Shown one piece after another: positions 23,658-30,939 of a stretch of 38,955 nt of DNA. Positions within the stretch are counted from its first letter, which is position 1. The number at the start of each line of letters is the position of its first letter. The stretch is from Clostridiales bacterium (GTDB lineage: Bacteria; Bacillota; Clostridia; Saccharofermentanales; Saccharofermentanaceae): the NCBI GenBank assembly GCA_017545245.1, contig JAFWPB010000018.1, positions 1 through 38,955 on the forward strand, in the 5' to 3' direction. The notes under the pieces were generated by a model that worked only from the letters and a program-made list of their open reading frames with translations, was not told where the DNA came from and did no database searches. Position numbers and translations under genes: made by a program.

Positions 23658-26119
23658 GTTTGAAGATAGCATTAGCAGGTAACCCGAATAGCGGTAAGAC
23701 GACTTTATTTAACTCTCTTACCGGTTCAAATCAATTTGTTGGTAACTGGCCGGGTGTTACCGTGGAAAAAAAAGAGGGAAAACTGAAGAAACACGATGAT
23801 GTGAAGATCATCGACCTTCCGGGTATCTATTCACTTTCCCCGTATACACTGGAAGAAGTGGTAGCGAGAAACTACCTGATCACCGAGCGCCCGGACGCGA
23901 TCCTGAACATCGTGGACGGCACAAACCTCGAGCGTAATCTGTATCTGACATCCCAGCTTATTGAGCTCGGTATCCCGGTCGTTATTGCCATCAACATGAT
24001 GGACGTCGTCAGAAAGAACGGCGATTCGCTGGATACGCAGGCACTGGCCAAGAGAATGGGCTGCGATATTATTGAGATATCCGCATTAAAAGGCGAGAAG
24101 ACACTCGAAGCAGCGGAAGCAGCCATTGCTGCAGCTACACAGGTGAAGCGTGTTCCGATGCATACATTCAGCGGCCCGGTAGAACATGCGCTGGCACATA
24201 TTGAAGAAGCCATCGTACACGACATGCCGGAAGAACAGCAGAGATGGTATGCGATCAAGGTCTTCGAGCGTGATGAGAAGGTACTTGAGCAGTTGAAAAT
24301 CCCTTCTGAGAAACTCAACCACATCGAAAAGGATATTCAGTCCGCGGAAAAAGAACTTGACGACGATTCTGAGAGCATTATTACCAACGAGCGATATATC
24401 TATATCGCGGAATTGATCAAGGGTGTCTATAAGAAGAAATCTGCAGGTGCACTCAGCAAATCCGATAAGATCGATAAAGTCATTACCAACCGCTGGCTGG
24501 GTCTACCGATCTTTGCCTTGGTCATGTTTATCATTTACTGGGTCGCGATGGTCGGCGTTGGTGCACCGGCGACAGACTGGGCGAACGATGGACTTTTCGG
24601 TGATGGATATCACCTGTTCGGAATTGGCACTGCGGATGCGGAAGAAGCCGCAGAAGACTATAATTCAGCTGTACAGGCGGTAGATGCTTTTGTCGGATTC
24701 GATGAGGAAATGTCCCTCGATGACATGAAGGCCTTTACTACTGATGAAGTAAAAGTGCCTTATACGATCGAAGACGAAGAAACGCTTGAACAAAGCGATA
24801 TCGATGTTTACTACCAGGCAATTCCTGAGGATGCCGGTGAGGATGTCAATGGCATGAGCTATCTCGAAGCCGTTTCTTATTTTGAAGAGAACGGACTCGA
24901 GGAACCGGATCCGGCGGACTATGGTGTATGGGTTCCGGGTGTTCCGATACTTATGGAGAGCGGCCTTGATAAGATCGGCTGTGCGGACTGGCTCAAGAGT
25001 CTGGTCCTTGATGGTATTGTGGCCGGTGTCGGTGCAGTCCTTGGATTCGTTCCGCAGATGCTGGTACTGTTCTTCCTTCTGGCTTTTGTCGAGGCGAGTG
25101 GTTACATGGCACGTGTTGCCTTTGTTCTTGACCGTATCTTCCGTCGGTTCGGCCTTTCGGGAAAGAGCTTCATCCCGATCCTCATCGGTACAGGATGTGG
25201 TATTCCGGGTATCATGGCTTCCCGTACGATTGAAAACGAACGTGACCGCCGAATGACGATCATGACAACAACCTTTATCCCTTGCAGTGCGAAGCTTCCT
25301 TTCATTGCCATGATCGCAGGTGCGATCTTCCACGGCAGTGCATGGATCTCTACCGGTGCTTACTTCCTTGGTATTGCGGCGATCATCTGCTCGGGTATCA
25401 TCTTGAAGAAAACGAGAATGTTTGCCGGTGAACCTGCACCGTTCGTAATGGAACTTCCGGCATATCACTGGCCGACTCTTTCCAATGTTCTTCGCAGTAT
25501 GTGGGAACGTGGCTGGAGCTTTATCAAAAAAGCGGGAACGATCATCCTCCTATCCACCATCGCAATCTGGTTCTTGTCCCGCTTCGGTTGGACGGACGGT
25601 GCGTTTGGTATGCTGGAAGAAGACGCGATCGGCGACAGCATTCTGGCAAAGGTCGGATCGGGTATCGCATGGATCTTTGCACCGATTGGATTCGGTAACT
25701 GGCAGGCTGCAGTGGCTTCCATTACGGGTCTGGTAGCAAAAGAGAATATTGTTGGCACCATGGGCGTGCTCTATGGTGGAGAAGGTTCGACCTGGAATGC
25801 ACTTGCGGCGACATTTACCTATGCGGCAGGTATGAGCTTCCTGATCTTTAACCTCCTGTGTGCACCTTGCTTCGCAGCAATCGGTGCGATCAAGAGAGAG
25901 ATGAATAATAGAAAGTGGACCTGGTTCGCAATCGGATATGAGTGTGGTTTCGCCTATGCCGTGTCCTTCGTTGTGTACCAGATCATGAATGCTTTTGCCG
26001 GAGACGGAAACATCGCACTTCTCATCGTGGCAATCGCGGTCATCGTGGCATTTATCTGGCTGCTTATCCGTCCATATAAAGAGGCAACTACTCTGAAAGA
26101 AAAGGTTGTGGTAAAATGA
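23654..26119 (+). CDS. feoB: Ferrous iron transporter FeoB
   Basis: An 821-residue inner-membrane Fe(II) transporter. The N-terminal G domain has G1 GNPNSGKTT (9-17), G3 DLPG (54-57), G4 NMMD (114-117) and G5 SALK (143-146). The membrane part has both Gate regions, with GTGCGIPGIMASR (512-524, Cys515) and FIPCSAKLP (541-549). Between the first membrane helix and the Gate there is an acidic insert of about 115 residues (320-435) rich in Asp and Glu and predicted extracytoplasmic; most FeoB proteins have a short loop there. The stop overlaps the start of the Cys-rich protein. Iron control probably acts through the boxes at 23096-23168. Confidence 0.97.
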   Translation: MSLKIALAGNPNSGKTTLFNSLTGSNQFVGNWPGVTVEKKEGKLKKHDDVKIIDLPGIYSLSPYTLEEVVARNYLITERPDAILNIVDGTNLERNLYLTSQLIELGIPVVIAINMMDVVRKNGDSLDTQALAKRMGCDIIEISALKGEKTLEAAEAAIAAATQVKRVPMHTFSGPVEHALAHIEEAIVHDMPEEQQRWYAIKVFERDEKVLEQLKIPSEKLNHIEKDIQSAEKELDDDSESIITNERYIYIAELIKGVYKKKSAGALSKSDKIDKVITNRWLGLPIFALVMFIIYWVAMVGVGAPATDWANDGLFGDGYHLFGIGTADAEEAAEDYNSAVQAVDAFVGFDEEMSLDDMKAFTTDEVKVPYTIEDEETLEQSDIDVYYQAIPEDAGEDVNGMSYLEAVSYFEENGLEEPDPADYGVWVPGVPILMESGLDKIGCADWLKSLVLDGIVAGVGAVLGFVPQMLVLFFLLAFVEASGYMARVAFVLDRIFRRFGLSGKSFIPILIGTGCGIPGIMASRTIENERDRRMTIMTTTFIPCSAKLPFIAMIAGAIFHGSAWISTGAYFLGIAAIICSGIILKKTRMFAGEPAPFVMELPAYHWPTLSNVLRSMWERGWSFIKKAGTIILLSTIAIWFLSRFGWTDGAFGMLEEDAIGDSILAKVGSGIAWIFAPIGFGNWQAAVASITGLVAKENIVGTMGVLYGGEGSTWNALAATFTYAAGMSFLIFNLLCAPCFAAIGAIKREMNNRKWTWFAIGYECGFAYAVSFVVYQIMNAFAGDGNIALLIVAIAVIVAFIWLLIRPYKEATTLKEKVVVK

Positions 26120-26334
26120 ACTGGATATCAGATAATCTGGGTACGATCGTTGTGAGTATCATTCTTCTTGCAATTGTTGCAGTCATCCTGATCAGGCTGG
26201 TATCGAATAAGAGAAAAGGAAAATCTTCCTGCGGTTGCGATTGCGGTTGCTGCCCGGTGGGATGCAGGTGCCATCAGTATGAAAAAAAGCAAATCAGTCG
26301 AGGATTATCTGGAGACCATCCTGATCATTCGTGA
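26116..26334 (+). CDS. FeoB-associated Cys-rich membrane protein, first copy
   Basis: A 72-residue protein with one membrane helix (about 10-29), a basic stretch (NKRKGK) and a Cys-rich tail (CGCDCGCCPVGCRCH). This is the FeoB-associated Cys-rich family, often found where FeoC would be; the cysteines may handle iron or redox state at FeoB. It overlaps the feoB stop by 4 nt. Its last 18 codons overlap the start of the DtxR-family gene out of frame by 56 nt, giving a longer tail than the second copy at 26725. Confidence 0.85.
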   Translation: MNWISDNLGTIVVSIILLAIVAVILIRLVSNKRKGKSSCGCDCGCCPVGCRCHQYEKKQISRGLSGDHPDHS

Positions 26335-26659
26335 AAGAGACGGGTATGTCCGATCTATCGATGTAGCCAATGAACTTGGTGTTTCGAAGCCGAGCGTCAG
26401 TGTAGCGATGAAGAAACTTCGTGAAGAGAAGATGATCAGTATTGATGCGGCGGGAAATATCAAGCTTCTGAAAGCGGGACGTACGATTGCGGAAAACGTG
26501 TATGCCAAGCATCTGCTTTTGACCAATGTTCTGATTGCAATCGGTGTTGATGAAGATACGGCGGCAGAGGAAGCCTGCCTGATCGAACATGCGATCAGCG
26601 ACAGAACATATGAACTGATCGACAAGTTCTACAAGAAGAACAAGAAAAAGAATAAGTGA
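26279..26659 (+). CDS. DtxR-family metal-dependent transcriptional regulator, short form
   Basis: A 126-residue regulator with an N-terminal winged helix (SIDVANELGVSKPSVSVAMKKL) and a metal-binding/dimerisation domain; the SH3-like third domain of DtxR is absent, as in MntR. Metal ligands by alignment: Asp9 and Glu12 (VEDYLETI), His78 (AKHLLL), Cys100, Glu103 and His104 (ACLIEH). Asp9 is the MntR state while Cys100 is the DtxR/IdeR state, so metal preference is unclear, but the feo context favours Fe(II). It probably represses the feo promoter. ATG 26279 lies within the end of the Cys-rich gene and has only a modest AGGTG site. Confidence 0.9.
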   Translation: MKKSKSVEDYLETILIIRERDGYVRSIDVANELGVSKPSVSVAMKKLREEKMISIDAAGNIKLLKAGRTIAENVYAKHLLLTNVLIAIGVDEDTAAEEACLIEHAISDRTYELIDKFYKKNKKKNK

Positions 26660-26676
26660 AGTAGGGTATATATATG

Positions 26677-26716
26677 CTGCCTCGGGAGATGTAGAATCTC
26701 CCGGGGCAGTTCTTTT
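26677..26716 (+). terminator. Strong intrinsic terminator after the DtxR-family gene
   Basis: CTGCCTCGGGAGA (26677-26689) pairs with TCTCCCGGGGCAG (26697-26709) with one G-T wobble and a 7-nt loop, followed by TTCTTTT. It ends 8 nt before the next ORF, so that gene depends on read-through or on a promoter I do not see. Confidence 0.85.
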
Positions 26717-26724
26717 CGAAAGAT

Positions 26725-26910
26725 ATGGGTTGGATCAAAGAAAATATCGGAACGATCGTAGTGCTGCTGATCCTGGCATTGGCTGTCGGGGGAGTGATCT
26801 TTGTTATGGTCCAAAATAAAAAAAGAGGAAAAACTTCCTGCAGTTGTGGCTGCAGTTCGTGTCCGATGAGTGGCACATGCCATGATCGTGAAAAAAGAAA
26901 GGGAATATAG
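26725..26910 (+). CDS. FeoB-associated Cys-rich membrane protein, second copy
   Basis: A 61-residue paralogue of the protein at 26116: membrane helix about 10-29, basic NKKRGK, then TSCSCGCSSCPMSGTCH, close to the family norm. It follows a strong terminator by 8 nt, and its ATG has no clear ribosome site, so expression is uncertain. The ycxB-like gene begins 9 nt after it. Confidence 0.75.
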   Translation: MGWIKENIGTIVVLLILALAVGGVIFVMVQNKKRGKTSCSCGCSSCPMSGTCHDREKRKGI

Positions 26911-26919
26911 GAAAAGAAA

Positions 26920-27459
26920 ATGGAGAATACGTTAGTTATAGAGTCTTCATCACCGAAGACAAAAGCACAGGCGAAAGAAATCACAAATGTTGTCATGCAG
27001 GCAGGAAAAATGCTGAGGGATCCCGGAAGGAAGGTTCAGGATTTTTTACTGACACTGCCGATAATGATTGGCATCTCGCTTCTCATGGCCGTGACATGTT
27101 TTTTGATCAATCTTTGGAGCGAGAGTACGCTGATGATGATCTGTATGGGCATGATGCTTGTGCTGTCGGTGTTTGAACTGGCTCTTTACTGGAGTATCCG
27201 GAAGTACTATAACAATTTTCTGAATAAGAATCCGTCTGTGAAGATCGTATTTGATAAAAACGGCATTGATTATAACGACGGAGAGAGGGACCTGAAGCTT
27301 TCGTGGCAGAGTGTGGCTTTCATTCGTGTACTGAAAGAGAATGTATTCTTTTTCCCCACGGATATGTCTGGAATCATTGTCATCGTAGCAAAGAAAGAAG
27401 AGCCTCTTATTATGCAGTTCATCGCAGAGCAGGCGATTCCGGTAAAAATCGTGAAATAG
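26920..27459 (+). CDS. YcxB-like membrane protein
   Basis: A 179-residue protein with two membrane helices (about 44-66 and 70-95) and a C-terminal PH-like part (KIVFDKNGIDYNDGERDLKLSWQSV), as in the YcxB family of Gram-positive membrane proteins of unknown function. AGGAAAA precedes ATG 26920. It may be co-transcribed with the small Cys-rich gene upstream. Confidence 0.7.
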   Translation: MENTLVIESSSPKTKAQAKEITNVVMQAGKMLRDPGRKVQDFLLTLPIMIGISLLMAVTCFLINLWSESTLMMICMGMMLVLSVFELALYWSIRKYYNNFLNKNPSVKIVFDKNGIDYNDGERDLKLSWQSVAFIRVLKENVFFFPTDMSGIIVIVAKKEEPLIMQFIAEQAIPVKIVK

Positions 27460-27537
27460 TTTTTTAGGAAAGATTTTGAAAAGGATATATGAAGGATACA
27501 CGGATGTTTTATCCTGATGGTATGGAGGTATGGAGTA

Positions 27538-28263
27538 ATGACCAGAATCCTGATCGTTGAAGACGCAGATGCACTTCGCGAACTGATCGCCGAGCACTTC
27601 AGGGAAACCGGTGCTTTTGAAGTGGACGAAGCCAGAGACGGAAATGAAGGCCTTCGGCTTGTAAGTGCATCACAGTACGACATTGCGATTCTGGACATTA
27701 TGCTGCCGGGACCATCAGGCTTTGATATCTGTAAGATATTACGCCGCAAAAGCAACTGCCCTATCGTGTTCCTGACCGCTCTTGGGAACGAAGACAATAT
27801 CCTGAAAGGATACGCACTTGGGGCAGATGAATATATGGTCAAGCCTTTTTCCATAAAAGTGCTCTATGCCAAGTGCCTTGCGCTATTGGCCAGAGCAAAC
27901 CAGGCGCGTGTTCCGGAACCGGGAAAGGACGCGGGTGCATCGGGTGGACAGGGCGCTCCCTCTTCCGGCGAGAGAAATTATACATGCGGCGGTATCGTAT
28001 TGGATCCTGCCCGTATGGAGGTTTTGGTCGATGGTGAAGAAGTGGAGCTGGCGCCAAAAGAATACTTCCTATTGAAGGTTCTCATGGAGAACCAGGGACG
28101 GGTCCTCGGAAGACAGAAACTTCTGGACCTTGTGTGGGGCGTGGATTTTGATGGCGGCGACAGAGTTGTCGACAATCATATCAAGAAACTGCGTAAGAGT
28201 CTGAAATCTTGCGGAGGAACCATTAAGACGGTGATCGGCGGTGGATATAAGATCACCTTCTAG
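27538..28263 (+). CDS. OmpR/PhoB-family response regulator
   Basis: A 241-residue regulator: receiver domain (1-120) with the acidic pair Glu8-Asp9, phospho-acceptor Asp53 (ILDIML) and the conserved Lys in MVKPFS; then an unusually long Gly/Pro/Ala-rich linker (about 128-148) and a winged-helix DNA-binding domain (150-241, ending GGGYKITF). The start is ATG 27538, with GGAGG at 27524-27528; an earlier in-frame start is less well placed. The kinase gene starts 12 nt after the stop. Confidence 0.93.
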   Translation: MTRILIVEDADALRELIAEHFRETGAFEVDEARDGNEGLRLVSASQYDIAILDIMLPGPSGFDICKILRRKSNCPIVFLTALGNEDNILKGYALGADEYMVKPFSIKVLYAKCLALLARANQARVPEPGKDAGASGGQGAPSSGERNYTCGGIVLDPARMEVLVDGEEVELAPKEYFLLKVLMENQGRVLGRQKLLDLVWGVDFDGGDRVVDNHIKKLRKSLKSCGGTIKTVIGGGYKITF

Positions 28264-28275
28264 TGGGAGGTAATT

Positions 28276-29985
28276 GTGAAGAAGAAAACGATCAAAAAAC
28301 CCAAGTTTTTGCTGATGTTTCTGATTGCTTTTGCGATTTTGATGATTATCGGTATGTCTGCTGTTGTATATTATCTGGGCAGGCAGATGGACAAGATTGT
28401 CGAAAAGAAGAAAGAAGGTTTTACCAGCTATCTTGACATGGCAGAGCAATGCCTTGAGGATTTGGATCGTGCTGATGAGGAATCTTACGCGATCTGCTTT
28501 AACGAACTGGAAAGAGCAATGTGTTTTCTCCGTGGCGAAGGTGTATATGTCTCGGCATATATTGGAGATCAGAAGATCATCGATACGAATGATGTTTCAC
28601 CTGTCATGATCATTCTCGAATTAACCCAATCCCCGGAAGAGAGTGGGCAAGAGGACGATCCAAATGGTGAAAATGCTTCTTCTCTGCTTCAGCCTTTCTA
28701 CTATTTTCTTGCCGATTCGTCCCTTCTGGACCCACTGAATGAATATGAGAATGGGAAATACAGCCTTGAGAAAATAGCGAAGAAGACGATGGGGTTACAA
28801 TACGATAAACTGGCGGATCATTTTTTCGATGCTGATTCCTACGAATATCAATATGAGAGCATATATATCGACAGGAACACGCATCGCTTCTATCCGGGAG
28901 TGATCAAGGTAGTCAAGAATGATCAAGCAGGTAACTGGGTCAAAGAAGCCGTTGCGACGGTCGACTGTTCGCCGAAAGAGAAAAAAGGACTGATGCTTGT
29001 AAATTCGAGCGAATTTGCCCTTCAGTATCACAGTCTGATGGATTTTTTCTACGATCGTGCCGAGCTTTCTGAGGACGATGTGACCGAGGAGTATTTGAAG
29101 ACAAAAGAGAACGGGAAAGAGTATGTGCTCCGCTATTCGCGTGTTTTCAGAAACTCTATGACAGAAGCTCTGCCTGTGACTTTCTGGATCCTGGTTGGCG
29201 GGACAGTTTTTCTGGCACTGTTCTTGTCGTTTGTGATCGCACTGATCCTCTACCACAGGAAAAAAGTGATCTGGGAAGTGTTCGAATATCAGAAGAAGAC
29301 GACCGAAGCGATGGCGCACGATCTGAAAACTCCTCTGGCAACGATCTCTGCTTACGCGGAAAGACTGGAAGACAAAATATCGGCTGGAACGCCGGATGCA
29401 GAAGGCACAGAAGGGGACTGGAGCATGAATGTAGCCAGTCGAACAAAAGCGGTCGAAGACGCATCCAGGATCCGTGCAAGCGTAAACGATATGAATGCCA
29501 TGCTGGAGGGAATCCTGGAGTTTAGTAAGAGCGACGTATCCGACCGTGTGGTCAAAAAAGAACCCGTCTATCTGCTTGAACTTGTCGAGGCGGGTGTTTC
29601 AAGGTGCAAGGTGATCTTCGAGAAAAAGGGAATCGATGTGGAGATCAAAGGCGAGAATGTATGCCTTACGACCGACCGCAGCCTGCTTTCCCAGACGATC
29701 GATAATCTGATCACGAACTGCAGCCGGTATGCGGAAGAAAACAGTGTAGTGGAAGTGGTGCTTTCACCGAAGATGCTGACGATCAGCAACCAAACGAGCG
29801 GGCCGATCGCCAATGTGGAAGAACTGAAGAAACCTTTCGTAAAAGGCGATAAAGCACGTGGTCAGAATGGAACCGGTCTCGGCCTTGCGATCGCAGATAA
29901 TAACCTGCGAATGCTGGGGTACATGCTGAAACTCAGCTCCGAGAACAACACATTCACGGCGGCAGTGCTTTTCGGAAAGGCATAG
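28276..29985 (+). CDS. Sensor histidine kinase (HisKA type), partner of the OmpR-type regulator
   Basis: A 569-residue membrane kinase: membrane helix 1 (about 11-35), an extracellular sensor domain of about 260 residues (36-298), helix 2 (299-327), HisKA with His348 (AMAHDLKTPL) and an ATPase domain with TIDNLITNCSRYA as N-box and GTGLGLAIADNN as G2 box. GTG 28276 follows GGGAGG. The sensor domain is not one I recognise. The gene ends 24 nt before the end of the convergent VOC-domain gene, with no clear terminator between them. Confidence 0.92.
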   Translation: MKKKTIKKPKFLLMFLIAFAILMIIGMSAVVYYLGRQMDKIVEKKKEGFTSYLDMAEQCLEDLDRADEESYAICFNELERAMCFLRGEGVYVSAYIGDQKIIDTNDVSPVMIILELTQSPEESGQEDDPNGENASSLLQPFYYFLADSSLLDPLNEYENGKYSLEKIAKKTMGLQYDKLADHFFDADSYEYQYESIYIDRNTHRFYPGVIKVVKNDQAGNWVKEAVATVDCSPKEKKGLMLVNSSEFALQYHSLMDFFYDRAELSEDDVTEEYLKTKENGKEYVLRYSRVFRNSMTEALPVTFWILVGGTVFLALFLSFVIALILYHRKKVIWEVFEYQKKTTEAMAHDLKTPLATISAYAERLEDKISAGTPDAEGTEGDWSMNVASRTKAVEDASRIRASVNDMNAMLEGILEFSKSDVSDRVVKKEPVYLLELVEAGVSRCKVIFEKKGIDVEIKGENVCLTTDRSLLSQTIDNLITNCSRYAEENSVVEVVLSPKMLTISNQTSGPIANVEELKKPFVKGDKARGQNGTGLGLAIADNNLRMLGYMLKLSSENNTFTAAVLFGKA

Positions 29986-30009
29986 AAAAGGGAAGAGAAA
30001 CGAGGAAGT

Positions 30010-30921
30010 TTAAGCGCGGTGGGAGATGCAGATGTGTCTCCCATCGTTGTCTTTGATGACGAATTCTCTGTTCTTGTTAGTCGGATCACCGGCTTCTTCC
30101 AGAGACTTCACGATTTCAACTCCGGCACCGGAAAGCTCCAGCTGAAGCATCATGGGCTCGGAAACATAAATATACAGATCATACGGGATACCGTATAATT
30201 CGCGGACAGGGGAGACCTTCACGCCTTCTTTTGCCTGCACGAGAATGAGGCTGATATTGTCTCTCTTGAGGAAAATGTGCGGCATCTCTTCGTCGTCCAG
30301 ATGAGATGCAGAAAAGCCGAGTTTTGTCTCGTAGAAAAGAGATGTTTTCAGCGCATCTTCGCACACAAAAACCGAGGCACAATCATTCATGAGATGAAGG
30401 TTTCCGGTTCCCTCTTCGGAAGGGGCAGCACCGTCGTTTCCGGATACGGAAGGATCTGCGTTTCTGACTGCATCTTGCGCAGCCGGAGCTTCGCCAGCCG
30501 GTGCGGAATCTGCTTTGACGGCGGTTTCATCTTTTTTGAAAGAGAAGCCCAGAAGCGGTGTGCAGAATGCTTTCTCGAACTTATCCAGGGAGGCATTCAT
30601 CCTGACTCGTTCGGAAAGCTCTTCCGGAGTCGGGTGAGATGGAATGTTGCGCATCTTTACGATAGTCTCACAATAATCGACGAGATTTACGAAACGGATA
30701 AAGAGCGGCAGGATCTCGTTGCAGGATTCCGGCAGGTCACGCTTTCCGTGGAGAAACTGCATACCGTATTCAACTGCCTGCACCGGCAACGCGGCAAAAA
30801 GGCGGTTGATCAAAGACATCTCATCAAGTGCGTTTTCTGCGACGCCACCGGCATGTAGCACGACCTGAATGTAGTCAAAGACCTGGTTGATATCGTGTTC
30901 TGGATAGTTTCCTTCTGGCAT
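30010..30921 (-). CDS. VOC-domain protein with an unrecognised N-terminal domain
   Basis: A 303-residue cytosolic protein. The C-terminal part (about 178-303) is a vicinal oxygen chelate (glyoxalase/bleomycin-resistance) domain: ASVFVCEDALKTSLFYETKLGFSASHL, then a middle strand pair and an end reading FVIKDNDGRHICISH. The N-terminal 120 residues are helical and not recognised, joined by an Ala/Pro/Ser/Glu linker (about 130-170). Single VOC units act as dimers or bind metal or small ligands. AAGGAG is well placed upstream of the ATG at 30921. It starts 18 nt after the stop of the MurD-CapA fusion, so the two are probably one operon. Confidence 0.8.
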   Translation of the reverse strand: MPEGNYPEHDINQVFDYIQVVLHAGGVAENALDEMSLINRLFAALPVQAVEYGMQFLHGKRDLPESCNEILPLFIRFVNLVDYCETIVKMRNIPSHPTPEELSERVRMNASLDKFEKAFCTPLLGFSFKKDETAVKADSAPAGEAPAAQDAVRNADPSVSGNDGAAPSEEGTGNLHLMNDCASVFVCEDALKTSLFYETKLGFSASHLDDEEMPHIFLKRDNISLILVQAKEGVKVSPVRELYGIPYDLYIYVSEPMMLQLELSGAGVEIVKSLEEAGDPTNKNREFVIKDNDGRHICISHRA

Positions 30922-30939
30922 AGTGGACTCCTTTTTGCA

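Noticed and set aside
24665..25468. Minus-strand frame of 267 codons inside feoB
   Set aside because: feoB is certain on the plus strand and the antisense product has no domain features.
26116..26334. Frameshift in the first Cys-rich gene
   Set aside because: The frame is open to the stop and the Cys-rich part is complete, so the longer tail may be natural; a frameshift cannot be shown without relatives.
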